From: Cladosporium sp. IMV 00045
Lineage: Eukaryota > Ascomycota > Dothideomycetes > Cladosporiales > Cladosporiaceae
NCBI GenBank assembly: GCA_001931905.2
Contig: MSJI02000734.1
Span: 1-64,000 of the forward strand
DNA length: 64,000 nucleotides
Direction: 5' to 3'
Of the stretch, positions 22,611-35,800 are shown piece by piece. The first letter of the stretch is position 1. Every line of letters begins with the position of its first letter. The position numbers and the translations under genes were made by a program. Below the pieces are notes generated by a model that saw only the letters and a list, made by a program, of their open reading frames with translations, ran no database searches and had not been told where the DNA came from.

Positions 22611-25194
22611 TTAAGAAGCAGTCTCCGAAGAACCCGCCACACCGCCCAAAGTCGCCGTCGACGACGACCCGACCTCAACCCCATCCTCATCGAGCCAGGG
22701 CCCCTTCTCCTCCTCCGTAGCGTCCAGAACGGCATCGGCGCGCTGCAGCGTGAGAATGTCCAAGTCGGTGGTCCAAGCGCGCCCGTCGGCGGAGAGGGGC
22801 ACGCGCACCTCGTGCGCGGCGTCGAGCATCATGTCGTCTTTCCAGAGGCGGCGGGGCCCATCGAAGACGCACAGCACGCGCTTGCGCATCGTCATGTTCT
22901 CCGGCGCTTGGCCCCAGGAGAGGGGGTAGTTGCGCTTGCGCTTGCCGCCGCCTTTGGTCGGGGGTGGGGGTGGGCCGGAGAGGGAGACGCCGTTCTTGGA
23001 GCGGGTGAGGCCTTGTTTGCGGGCTTGGGGTTTGGTGGTGGCCGAGGGCTTGCCGATGGCGCCGGTGCTGGTGATGTGGTTTGCGTTTGCGTTGTCTGCA
23101 CCCCCGTGGTTGTCGGAGACGCTGCGGGAGTGCGCTGGTTGTCACCTGGAGTTGCTGTTTGACTTGCGAGGGCGGGTGCTGCGGTTACCGGTCCTGCCGG
23201 TGTGGGCGCTGTATGTGGCGTCTCTGAGATCGTCGTTGTCGATTTCGCCCGCGGCGTCTTCTTCGTCTTCCTCATCATCCTCTTCGCCACCGTACGAGGC
23301 TGGTACGTCGTAGTTGACGGTGGTGGGGAGGTTCATCTTCTTCATCGAGGCGTGCACCGCTGGGTCGTCGGCGACGGACATCAGAAGCTTCTCGTTGATG
23401 GCTTCTGAAGGCTCGGCTTGCTGGACGACGCGGAGAACGCAGTCGTCCAAGTGCTCGTAGAATTCCTGCGCGTTGGCGAAGGTGACGCCACATGTTGAGC
23501 ACATGCCCGAGACGTCGCGCACGTTGTTGTATGTGGATCGCTTGTTGCCCGAAGGGCTCTTTCTCCTTGCGTTTGGTGGAGTCTGCTCAACGCCGTGTAC
23601 GGATGTCAGGTGCCTCTTGAAGACGTCTGCACGGTTGAAACTCTTTTCGGCAGAGCTGCCAGAGCCTGGGCAGAAACCGCACACCATAGTGCCCTTGTAG
23701 TGAGTCAAGGTGTGGCGGTTCTTGTCATACTTCCGGGCAAAGCCCTTGGTATGATACTCGCATGTGGGAATTGGGCACTTCTCCGGGCGCTCATTCTGGT
23801 GGGTGAGCATGTGTGCCTTCAGGTCCTTGAAGTGCCTGCCGCAAGTAGGGTATGGGCACAGGCCCTTATTTGACTCATCTGATGATGATGTGTGGCTGTG
23901 ACGCGACTGTACTGATGAGACAGACGGCCGTCGCGAACCCGGGAAGGCCGGGTACGGCTGCCATGAGTTCGAATACATGTGTGGTGAGGTTTGCATCTTT
24001 CCGTTTGCCGACCGAGGGCTGTTGACAGATGTCTTGGATGGTGCTGGCGAGGGCATACCAGGGTAAGCCATGATATGTGGAGACGGCATCGCCGGCACGT
24101 CCGGGTATTGCGCGCCGGTGACCTGCATCTGGGGAAATGGCTGAATCAAGGATGGGTCTAGTGATGGCTAGTCAGTAAATGCATGGCTTCCCTCAGTCAT
24201 GGCAAAAAGAGAGAAAGAAAAGGAATCGCAACAAAGGAGACAGACAAGAGGAACCGAGAGGGGGTACAAAATGACCGCTTGATTGAGAAAAGAAATGGGA
24301 TTGGGTCGGAGACGGCGGCGCGTACATGCGCTCCACATCACCGCCTGCATTGCAGGACCGCGCTAAGCGCGTTCGTCCTGGTGAGCATTTTGGCGATGGT
24401 GTATAAGATGATGTACGTCGTTGTCTCCAAACCCGTTCCGATACAGGTGTTCGTGGATGATGCGAGAAAGAAAATGATGCGGGTGTTGTTGGAGATTTGA
24501 ACGAGAAGCCATCTGCGCTACTCGTCGGAGTTACGCTGCCTGATGCGCTGCTCGACTCTCGAAAAAGCTGATCGTTGAAAGCCTGGTAGGTCCCGCCTGT
24601 ATGCAAACCATGGAAGTTGGTCTCAGGACCTGCCCAAGGCTCATTCGTAGGGGTGCTTGCGTTTGACGGAGAAAAAGTCATATCACGAAAAGAAGAAACA
24701 GTTGTCGACTCACCGACACAGCCCTTGCTGCTGTCCAAAACGGGAAGAGAGCCGATATCCATTCCAGAAGTTTGAAGGCCGTGTTCGTTTTGAACGATGC
24801 TAGGGAACATGTTGATTTGTGGGTTCCATTCGTTCGCCTGCTGTGCTTGGGCTGAGGGCGAGCCCACATTGGAAGACATTGCGCTCTGCGATGCGCCGGA
24901 GTCAGAAGTCGGAGCCGAGAGGACTGGTGGTTGGTAATCATATGAGAAGTCTGCCTTTGCAGGCGAGTTGTATCGAGGTTCATGTTGTTGCTCAAATGGA
25001 TCTGGACCCAATGCGTATGGATTGGGAATCGCGTGAGTGTAAGCCTCGGTGGTTGTGTAGCCCATCAAGCCATTGTCGTTGTACATGGGCTCCGAGATGA
25101 ATGGACGATCAGAGTCCCAGTAGTTGGAGTATAATGTGAAATCTTGCGGAGTGGAAGCCATGGGTTGCTGCTGGAAGGGAGCAAAGGACGCCAT
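22611..25194 (-). CDS. C2H2 zinc-finger transcription factor (3 exons)
   Basis: Exons 25194-24255, 24157-23146 and 23067-22611 give 802 residues, in frame throughout. The N-terminal third is Ser/Pro/Gln-rich, activation-domain-like. Fingers lie at roughly residues 420-510: CPYPTC...HMLTH, CPIPTC...HTLTH, CGFC...HLTSVH; a further CSTC...HLDDC lies near 540. An acidic EEDDEEDEEDAA tract and a basic Arg/Lys region follow. The last exon ends in a well-formed block (MRKRVLCVFDGPRRLWKDD), which is why I extend past the TGA at 23142-23144 by a 78-base intron (donor GTGACA, acceptor ACCAG). Donor 1 (GTTCCT) is weak and was chosen because it alone restores the frame. DNA target and regulon are unknown; I do not assign an orthologue. 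Confidence 0.75.
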
Positions 25195-28100
25195 GGTGCC
25201 AGCCCTTGGTCATTCGACTGAGTTGTCGATGGGGGTGGTTTGCGGCTTTTCTTGTTGTTTGCCTATGCCGTCGTCAACACTGCTATCGTGCCTAATGATC
25301 AGATGGACCTACTCGAGATGTCAAGTCCAATCCCGTCTGCTCGGAATTCACTGGTGTCGGATGAAACGCCAACAACGTGGACTGGCGTCCGCGGAGCGTC
25401 TTCTTAGATCGTGCCTGACGGTTGGTGTCGAGTGATGAGAGAAGGTAGCGAGTCAGGATCGACGGGTACCTGAAGAACTGGGAACTGCTCAGGCTTATTG
25501 TGTTGGAAAGTCGTTGGAAGAAGGATGAGAGGAATAGGAATTGACAAACACGGTACAGATGCCGACTCTGCCGGGTTTTGGAAGGATTTGGAACCGTGAC
25601 TATTGGGAGGGGCGAAGCTCACGGCATATCTATAAGTAAGAATATCAACGATCCGCAGCAGCACAGGATGCCCACTACTGCCAGACCCTGTGTACTGCCC
25701 TACGGAGGTAATGGCGCGCGGAAGGCATTAGCGTCAAGGCGTGCCTTTCACGACCCCTGCAGACGACGGTCAAGCCGCAATGCATAGTGGATGAGCACGA
25801 GGCTATGTGAGCTATGACAGAGGCCCCAGCATCCGATCAAACCTATGAATGATCGCGGGCAGGATTGGGGGCCAAAGCCGTCGCGCAAGCATGGGTGGCC
25901 GGTGCCCGCTCCTTCGCGCCGCCCGAGCGCGAGGGTAAAAGGTAAGGTAGGGGAACACGCGAGGGACGGGCAGCCGGTGTGCGAGTTGCGGTTCCCCAAG
26001 CCTGGGTGTGCAGTATGCTTGCACAAGGAAGTGGGCCTATGCCATTCCTGGAGGCCGGTGGGAGACGTAGTCGGTGTCAAGCCTCGAGGAGTTGCCCAAA
26101 ACAACCAGGCCGGCGGCCGCAAAGGCGAGGATGATGGCATGGACGATGCCGGTTTGGGCAGAGGTAAGCGGATAGGCTCGCGCGAGGCCCGTTAGGTGGG
26201 ATGCAGTGCGACGCCTGGAGCCTCTCCACTGGGCGACGGACGGGCGATGCCATGCGTGCACACACAGCAGATAGCAGCAGCCTCGACACCTTAGCCTCTG
26301 TGCGATGAGCCTCTCACCGACGACGGGAGCGGACAGCAGTTCTGTCTGCACGTCGTCTTCGGTCCGCATCCGTGGGCACACCCACCCAGCGACGCAGAGC
26401 CAGCGAGGACGGGGACCAGTAGCAGTGAGCCGATGAAGATTAGACTCAAAGGGTTCCTCTGGCCGTCCGTGTGTCTGGGGGCAGAGTTAGGAGCATGTGC
26501 ATGGACATGGACATGGGCATGGTTAGGGAAGGTAGAGAGAGAGAGACTCACAGCACTCTGAGGGAGGCAGGGCCCGTGGGTGGCTTCACGCTACCACGCG
26601 ACCTTCACTTTCCGGCCTCTGCAGCATCGGCGCACCCGTCATCGCTAGCGTGCTGCAGCATCCCAAACTCCGCCCAGCGCCCTGCACCCGCGCGATGGGC
26701 GATGATGGACAAGGCAGGGATGCGATGGGCGGTCTGGTTTTCTGGGAGGCTGTGTATATTTGGCTCGCGGCTAGCCTGTTGCAGTAACAATCACTTGCAC
26801 AAGCTCGCCCGCCTTGCTGGATCAGGCATTCGGTCGTGCATAATCCATCTCGTCCATCTCTGCCACACCGATGGGCTGCCCGCGCGCAACGTCACCCGTC
26901 GAGATCGTGTAGATTGGTGTAGCGAGTACCGAAGTGGCTTCGTGTTATCTGTGGGTGGTGATGCTGTGGTGGTGCTGGTCGTGGTGGTCGTGCCCACAGT
27001 GTCTGGTTGGTACCTGCTCGGCCACTCCCCGTCCCCTCGTCTCGTCTCGTCTATCCATCGCCTGCCCACTCACCACCGGCCTACCAGGAGGTCCTCTGTC
27101 TGCCTTTTGCGGCCTGCAGGCACCGCCGACATGCCATTGGCCCCGCCGGCAAGGATGCCACGCCATTGCACCAGTCCTTCACCGGTCGCGCTCCATATGG
27201 CATCTCCCACACCCGCGACAACGCACTTTGCGGGCCCCATATGGCTAATCTCAACCTTTGGGCCTGGCCACGCTCTTCGCGCTCGTCTCGAGCAGAAGGA
27301 TTCAAAGCCTGTCCACCCATCGGCACACCATGGCCTAGCAGGGCCTCCAACAATACCGTGCTTCATTGCCGTTGGTCTTGTGTCTTCCGCACGCAATCTC
27401 GCTCTCACATTGACCGTGACGTTTTGAATGCTGCAAACTGGCGACGCGAATCCCGCAGTGCGCCGGGTAGAGGGTGGCTATCGACGATCTGCCGCCGTGT
27501 GCTTCATGTGCTGTGCTAAACATACATACACACACATACATGTCTTATACAGATCAGCAGCCAGCATGGCTTTTTTGGTTTGGTAGCGTTCGGCGTTTTT
27601 GGTCGCGCTAAAAGGCGAGACATGGGTCTGCACTCATGCTATCCTCGCGAGTCGTGAAGACAGGACAACGCACGCCCACACCACAGAGTGAAGGTGAGGA
27701 CCTTTACTGCACACACGCATGTGCATGTTCACAACAATCGTCGTACGCATATATAGTGCAGCTTGTGAGTAGATATGCAGCAAACTTGCGTTTTATCCAG
27801 GACGATCACTCGTTTCCCTGACCGCTGCCTCTCGCGTACCTGAGCACGCACATGCATCCATCAATATCGGAGGAATGAATTCACCGACTGGACCGCACGT
27901 CAAACATGCGATCTACCACCGTCCAGACCGGAACCCAAAACGCAGTGCCAGCGAGCCTTTCGAGCCGCCGCCTGTGAAATTGCAAAGGATTGACGTGACC
28001 GCATCCAAACACAGATTAGGAATGCGATTGACGGGCAGACGCGTGACATGAGAGCAACCACGAACCCAAAAGTCCAAGCCATGGAAAGGAAGCCCGCAAA

Positions 28101-28540
28101 AGCCACTCGGAGCCTTTTTGCTTTCGTGCCGATACCTGCATATGATTATGTGTCCGTGGAGCGGGGACACGGGGAGTTCCTTCGACTCCTCTCTGCGACT
28201 CATCGGCAGTGTAGTCAGCGAAATCTCTCGCTTGCCCTACCCTGCCTCCTCCTGCAAACCCTCCCTCCCACTTCCCGGCGACAATGGGGGAATAGGCTTC
28301 AGAGTTTGGCCCTTTGCTTTTTTTGGAGGCGTGGGCGGGCATCTGCTTACTGATTGCTGCTGTTGTTGCTTCTGCTTGCTCTAAACTTTTCCAACTCTAA
28401 CGATAAGTTTACCCAGACATGATGCGCGCTAAGCATTACAGTATGCCTGGCAAGGTCGCCGGAACAAGCCCTTCCCATGTCTATTGCCCGCCCCGGGCGC
28501 CCCGTCTGCCGTAGCACGAGGGCCACGGCGATATCCTGAA

Positions 28541-28582
28541 CTACTAACCACTGACTCCTGACTACTGACTACTGACTACTGA
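28541..28582. repeat. Degenerate TACTGAC heptamer array
   Basis: Six adjacent 7-base units on the + strand: CTACTAA, CCACTGA, CTCCTGA and three times CTACTGA. The units resemble intron branch-site consensus (TACTAAC/CTGAC). Confidence 0.8.
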
Positions 28583-31500
28583 CATGCTTGCCATGCATCG
28601 TCGCGCCATTCCACCCGCCCCAAGCGGGGTTGGCGTGCGGGCCGGTGGTTTGAGCAGGCGAAACGATGGACAGATTGACAAGGTGGGGTGGGTGAATATA
28701 GAAACAAGTGCTCCTCCCAAAATGTGCCGTGCGAGCCTATCTCCCTTCCATTCCATCGTTGTGCCTGGCCCTGAACCCCGTGAAGGATGCCGTGACCCGA
28801 CCAGATACAGTGCGAGTAGGGCGCAGAGATTGATCTGATAAACAGAGCACAATAATGCCTGTCGGAAACGTGGTTCTCTTGCTCCACCCCAAACACAAAA
28901 CGATCAACTCAAACCTACTCACGACCTTGCCCTCGACCTTGCCCTTGCCCGGCGTCAGCCGAAACCGCCCTTCGCGCCCCGTAGCGCCAAAGGTTGTTTG
29001 CTTACGTATGTTCCTGGCACTGGCCATGTGTTGGCCGACGGCAACGAACCCAAGGGCATTGGGCAAGTGACAAAGAAGCGGCTAGGCCGAAGGAGGAAGA
29101 TGCTCTGCTCGGCATGGCTTGCAACCATGACCACTTCGTCACGATCAGAAGACTCTCTCGTGTTGGTGCTATCTGCTGTCCTAAACCTCCGATTCACTTT
29201 CGACGTTGCCCAGAGCCCATCTGGCGGACGAGCAGGTTTCTGCCCATAGCGCAGGCGGGGAAGGAGGAGGTTTGAAGATATCCGTACAGACGTGTGTGTC
29301 TCTGAGAAAGAGATGCGTCGCGATTGGAGGGCGCTACATCCGTCCACATTGGGAATGGCTCATGTCTATTACTGGGATGCGCCAATCATTCGCTTGTCAC
29401 GCCTCGCATATTGTTTTTTTCATGCTCCCCGGCGTCATAGCAGTTGAGAACCTTGGTGGACATCCTGATCCATGTCCGTACTACGGGAAGGATTCCCCCG
29501 AGATGGGACGGAGGCTCAGTTTGAAGCCCTCTCTCTCGACCACTGAGCCCTCAGGCCAGCAGTCCACTCCTCGTCAACGAATTGTTGGCAATCAAAGTAT
29601 ACCGTCCAATGATCGCAATAAACCCGCCCAGTTCCTTGTGACGGCTTGCCCTTGACTCAGGCCAGAAGCCTTTCCACGTGCTACGGCATTGCATGCCGCC
29701 AACCCCGTTCCCATCGTCTCAACCGTTCGCTTTCTAACACGCCTAAACGGCAGTATTGTTCGACGGCAAAGCCGACGACAATCGCAACCCGGTCGGTTCA
29801 TCACGCTTCTCGCCGTTACTTGCTTGTTTGACACTACTTGACACGAATCGAGACCTGCGGTCTTCAGGAGACTCACACGCCTTCCTGCAATATAACCGCT
29901 TTGTGGAGATACGAGCTGCCTTCCCAGCCGACAACCAAGGGCAGACAGCGGTAGCCAAGGCGTCGCACAGCATCAATTCCAATCCCGGGACTTGCATATC
30001 GCTTCTCCCTGCAATAACTTGTACAGCAGACCCGAGCCAGCGGATGGGGTGCCAGGGCGGCGCGCAAATCGCGGATCACACAAACACGTGGGCATAACCG
30101 AGACGGCGCTGAGCGCCGCAGAGAATGTAGCCCAGAGGCGGTGAAGGATCGTGGGTTATGTTCCTTCATATCTGCGACTTCCAGCTTCACAACTTGTGCT
30201 TGCCAGCCAACTTTTTCTTTTTCTTTCGCGTTGAAAATTGTTGATTTGGTGTTCTGTTTATGCTTATGTTATTGTGATTGTCTTGATCATTCTATACGAC
30301 ATTTAGCTTTCTGTGATTCACTGTGATCCGCGTTCTCTTGATACCGGTGCAGACATTATGCAATGATTGGAAGAATCCTGTCATACAAACGATTAGCAGC
30401 AAACAGAATCGAGATCTCAATGCGCCTCATGCTCTACAATCGCTCTGATCGTGCAGACCGACTCTCCCACCCATGAAACTACATCACCTACAAGCAAGCG
30501 AAGTATCCAAACAACCGCCATACGCGCCATCAGTCCAGATCTCCCAAGCGAAGCTTTTAGAGCATCACAAGAGAATGCAACGTCAATCTCGGATATGTAA
30601 CAACACTCCTTTAGCGACAACTATCGACCCTCAGAAGTCAACGCCGACAAGCAAATATACTCAAGCCACATCTCGGCGCCCGCGAAACAAGAAAACAAAA
30701 ATAACACATCGCTTCCAGAAAAAAAGGGCCCACCACGCATCCTTCTTGCACCAAGCGACTTTGCAATAATACCTAATAAATGACGACCGAATCCTTCCAA
30801 TCGGCGTATAGCTTCCTCTTCCGCCCCCGTGCATGCTGACAAAAAGACAATAATACTCTTGGGAGTATTGCATCGTCGTGCAGCAGCCTGCCAACGCAGG
30901 CGTGGGTGTGGTTTGACTTATTAATACAAACGATCGATCGTGGTGATCGCAAGGCATACGAATCCTACGCACGTAAGATTCGAGGCAAAGTATGTGAAGC
31001 TCACAATTTCATTGCAGATGGTTGTATTGACTGGTGAAGAATGCTCAGTGACCCCCGGCCAATCGTTGACAAATCCACACGTACGGTGTACAACATGTCT
31101 TCTGGCCTACATGTTTCTACCCTATCATCTCCAAACCACAAGTAACACCAACACAGCTCGCACTGCCGCGACACATGCACTCGGTGCTGGGCCCGTCACT
31201 TCTTCGAGACATTCCTGCTAACTCCGACCGGTGCGTGAAGCGAAATAATTAAATCTCAGGACCCTATCGAATCAGAACCGTCAGACTAGGATGGTCCGCC
31301 AAACCCAACAAAGACTGCGCGCGCCCACAAGGCGAAGCGAAGCATACCTTACATCCAAAACCAAAAAAGCGAGAGAGCGAGGGAAACAGACAGACTTTCT
31401 TCACACACTCCCTCCGCCTCCTCCCCACACCCGGCCACGGCCATGGCCACGGGCACTCCACGTCGGAATCCTCCCTGACGCCTATATCCCACCTCTAGCA

Positions 31501-31928
31501 ATTCGAACCCAATCTTTCTTTGCCCTGCCACCCTGCCCTGCCTCGTTCTCTGCTGACACGCATTCGCCCTACCTCACTTTCACTTTGCCTTTCCTCTCTG
31601 CCCTGCCATGCACTGCACTGCCCATTCCCAAAACCACCAACCACCAACCACCCAACCCCAAGGGCCTACCGCAGCAACGCACGACATGCACAAGTGCTTA
31701 CCTTCCATCCATAGCCCAGCACATTGGTACCTTTTGCATGCGGACAAGGTGTCGTGTAGCGCTTTTCGTGCGTGTTCGCCTTACAAGGCTGCCTCCTTTG
31801 CTTACCTGTACCTGGTGGTACTCTCACGGCACGTTCGCTTGCGTTCGTCTTACCGCCCCCAAAAGAGACAGAGAGAGAGAGGGTGTGTGGCTGCGCGGCC
31901 ACCTCCGCGCCGGCGCGAAGCGGGGCGG

Positions 31929-31963
31929 GATGGATGGAAGGATGGATGGATGGATGGATGGCT
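31929..31963. repeat. (GGAT)n imperfect microsatellite
   Basis: About eight GGAT tetranucleotides with one interruption (GGAAGGAT). Confidence 0.8.
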
Positions 31964-32832
31964 GCGTTGCTACTGTGGCGGCGTGTGGTGTGGCGAAGGA
32001 TTGGGGGCGTGTGTGTTGTGCTGTGCTGTAAGTTGGTACCTGTCTACTTGTGTACATTCGGTAAGAAGTGCCCTTATGTAAGCCGGTGTTTTGGAACTCT
32101 GGCGGCATCGCCCGTCTGCGCGCGTGTGCGTGGTGGTGGAGTGGGTTTTGGGGGGAGTGGAGGTGGCGTGGGGAGGATGCCGAGGTATGTGTCTTTTTGT
32201 GCGAGACAGAGAGAGAGACAGAGAGAGTTGCATGTGAGGTGTGTGTGGTGTGGGCATGTGAGTGAGAGTATGATGGATGAATTCGGTGGGTGAGATGCTT
32301 TCGTTTGGGGAGAGTTTCTTTTCAGTCGGTTGTGGATTATCATCATCATAATCGTTGAAAGGTACAAATCGACGCATGTGAGTGGATTTCCCTTTCGTGA
32401 CTCCTTCTCATCTAAGTGCCGATATTCGCAAGCCCTAGGAAGGAATGCGACGGTCGAAGGATCACGCGCGTGCCGTTCGTTCGGGTTAAGTTTGCGATTT
32501 CGGAGATTGGGGGATTTTGTTCAGTTCGAGACGGAAGTCGTCCGAGGACACAAAGAGGAGTGGTGAAAGAGGATGAATGAAAGTCTCATAGGAAAGCCAA
32601 AACTCTGCGATCTAGTGGGGGGATATCTAATACAATTAACAAAAAAACCTGCTCGGTAACAAAAACATCAACATCGGGAATAGCAAAGCAGTAGTAGTGG
32701 CATAGCCACCGATCAAGGAACCCTGTACCCCATCGCATCCCATCGTTGACCTACAACTCATGTCGCGTGGACTGTGTTGCCACGCAACAAGGTAAAAGTC
32801 GCAGTCACCCCGTAACAAGCAAATTCGATCGC

Positions 32833-35800
32833 TCACCAACGATTGTTGCGTTTGCGCTTCGGTCTTTTCTTCGCAGCCGAAGCGACAGTGGTGGTGGTGG
32901 GCTTTGCCGACTCCCCTGCAGCACCTGCAGCAGTTGCGCTGCCGCCATTCGAGCCGGTACCGACCGAGTCATCGACACCGCTCATCTCCAGTCCCATCAG
33001 CGTGTCCTCGTCCATGTCTGACAGCTCCTCGCTCATGTCTCGCATCACTTCGCGACCGGTGTAGCGTTCCTCGTGGATTGTCGTGCCTATCGGATCGAAT
33101 GGCTTGAGGTACCAGGCTACGCCGCCGGCGAACATGTCATTCTCGTTCATGACTCCGTTGCTGTTGCCTTGAGGAATACCTGGGCGTTGGGCAGAGCTTG
33201 TAGATATGGGCGGTGAAAGAGGCTCGGTAGGTTTGGAGCTGTTCGTTTTGTTGGTGTGTGAATGAACGGAAGATGCGCACGATGCGGCCTTGGAGGCCGG
33301 TGTAGGCTTTTCGATCCCGTTCACCGTGGACGTAGCGTCTTGTTGAGCGGAGTCGTCAGCATCGTGCATCTCGACGTCGGCGCCGGCTTTGGCATCGGAA
33401 GACGCACCTGCGACAGCCGATGCGCTGGACATAGAGCGACGTTTCATGATGTCTTTGTTATCATCACCATCAGGCTCGATGGATTTGGTTACGTTTCCGG
33501 AGAAGAGTGCGAAGGACTCTATCTTACGCATGGCCTCATGATGTTGCAAGCCACGAAGTTCGGCTTCCTTCTTGATGGCTTCTTCAGTGAGTTCCTTGAC
33601 AGCTTTGACGATACGCTTAGCTAGTTTCTTCAGCTCTTTCTGGTCGTGACTGAGGGCGTGGTGCTCTGCCGTGCCAGCCGGCACCTCGTGAAGCTTTTGG
33701 TGGATTGTATTGATGTCAGCTGCGCCAGATGTTTGATCGAGGTCATCGCCTTCTGCCAGTTTCGCCATAAAAATCTGCGACAGGTCTTTTGAAAAATCAG
33801 ACACCGAGGTGTAATAGCGCTCGCGCAGGCGATGTGCAAGCTCGTCAGTACCAGCGCGGAATACACCTTCCTTTTCATCAAGCCTGTATGCGTTGTTAGT
33901 CAATGTACATAGCTAAGATCACAAAGAGTACAACTTACTTTTGCACCTTCAGCAAGATCGGCCACAGCATCTTGATGACTGGCGTGTACACGGTGTCGAT
34001 TTGATCCTTGAGCATGAGGAGTTCTTCCAGTCGAAGCATTTCACGCTCCTTGACTAGCGAGGCAAGCTCCACCTGATACTTCATATCCTTCTGCAGCATC
34101 TCGCCAAACTGAATGCGCCTCAGCAATCTCGGGCGTCCGGCAGCACCCATACCAGCAAAGTTGCGCCTTGTGATCTCCATGCTAGAGAAAGTCTCAAGTT
34201 GCACCTGCAGTCGTTTGACCAAAGCCGCACCACGACGAGCCTCGCGCTTCAGGTCCAGTATTTACAAGCCTTCTCCACGAACTCTTTGCGCTTGCGGATG
34301 GTGAAGCGTGTCAGGCTGGCTTCTACCGTGTTGTAAACAACGTTCGGTACCACAGGCGCACCGGAAGGCAATCTCCAGCTCATCTTGGGTGGTGGTGCTC
34401 GTTTGCGTTTCTGGTTTGCCACGGCGATAGTATCGTCCGCGACACCGCTATCGATCACCATGCCTCCGTCTGGAGCAGGCGGAGCACCAAGTTCGAGGGC
34501 AGCAGTCTGACTATCCGCCCACTTTCGATCTTTCATCGCATGCTTGTACCATCGTTTGGCTTCTACGATGGCGTTGTCAGTATCGTGGGTGCGTCGCCAG
34601 TCGGGCGGCACATGCTTGTCGCAAAAGGCTTTGAGGGCGCTTGCGTCAATACCTCCCTGATGCTGGCTCTTCATCTTGAGGAACAGCTTTGCTTTCCTGG
34701 CGCATGTGACGTGGAAGGCTAGGTAGCAGTTCTTGTTGCCACATTGGATGCAAGCACCCATCTTCTGCTGGCAGATATAGCAATTCAGTTTCCACCTGCT
34801 CTTGGGAACCTTGTCCACATCTGTTATGGGCTCCATGAACGTCATATTGGCGATCGTGACTTCTGGAATCCATATCGAACAGAGCAAGTGAGACCAGCGA
34901 AGCGTGTTCGTCTGCTTGAAAGCGCCGTCCACATTGGGACAGAATATGCAAGTGGGCGTGCCTCTTCCGATTTCTTTGCACTTGCGGCAGAACCACTGTC
35001 CTTCAGGAATGAAGGGCACACCGTAGCATTCCTGATGAACGGCCAAGTCGCAGCCATCACAGAAGATGATGGCGTTGGCGTTTTCGCAATCTCCGTCGTC
35101 GCAGATTGAGCATTTACTATCTGGCTCATCTCCCGGCGGATTAGGATCGCCATTGACTGCTGCTTGTGAACTTGATCGCGGTCTATGCATCTGAGCATGT
35201 CGCGGCTGTGGTTTGGGTATCCTTTTCTCGAGCGCGTGGTACTCTTTCTCGATTTGTGTCATCGTGATTTCGAAAATGGCGGGCTTGATCGCATCAACTC
35301 CCTCGGTCTTACGCTGATCGTTGATTACTTCCAACCATTCTTCATCTTGCTCGTCCATATCGTACTCGACTTTTCCCACAGCCGGTGCGCTGAGGTGACC
35401 CTCGATAGGACCATCACTTTCCAGACGCAAACCCATCTCTGCATCTTCATCCGCTTGCTGCTTCTCTGAGAGCCGAACGAGGTGGTTTGCAGGAAGCTCG
35501 AATCTATCGCTCTCCTGGTAGCCGACGTTCGACATGGTCCGATCGACATAGTTGACTTTGATTTCTTTCTGATCCTCTTCAAATGCGAGGAAGTGGCTGA
35601 AATGACGGAATGATGGCTTCGGCAAATTGAGCCGCTCTTTGGAACTGTGAGTGGGAAGTGGCTTGATTGGTATCGGAGAAGCCAAACCCAGACCACTTAG
35701 CATGGAAGTTTGCTGTCTAGGCGGTCTCCCTGGTCTGCGCTTGATCGGTGTGGCGACATCTGCTCCAGCCTGTTGCGCAGGCATGGATTCATCATGACCT

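Larger units (their letters stand above)
25195..32832. other. 7.6 kb gene-free block upstream of the C2H2 gene
   Basis: Upstream of the C2H2 start and downstream of NTO1. No frame in it has family motifs or exon-like continuity, although several run past 100 codons. Local features: a degenerate TACTGAC heptamer array at 28.54-28.58 kb, a GGAT run near 31.93-31.96 kb and GA-rich tracts at 32.2 kb. Long regulatory or UTR DNA is typical of developmental transcription factors in filamentous fungi; a noncoding RNA is possible. Confidence 0.4.

Noticed and set aside
22095..23162. 355-codon plus-strand ORF
   Set aside because: Lies over the C-terminal exons of the C2H2 gene; Arg/Gly/Val-rich antisense shadow.
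24620..24720. Possible intron in C2H2 exon 1 (GTGAGT near 24710)
   Set aside because: Removing its 58 bases shifts the frame and destroys a sensible downstream reading.
26471..27427. 318-codon plus-strand ORF
   Set aside because: Long only because the DNA is GC-rich; no domain, no intron logic, several competing frames on both strands.
31291..32031. 246-codon plus-strand ORF
   Set aside because: Low-complexity Pro/Thr/Arg sequence running into microsatellites; no sign of a real protein.
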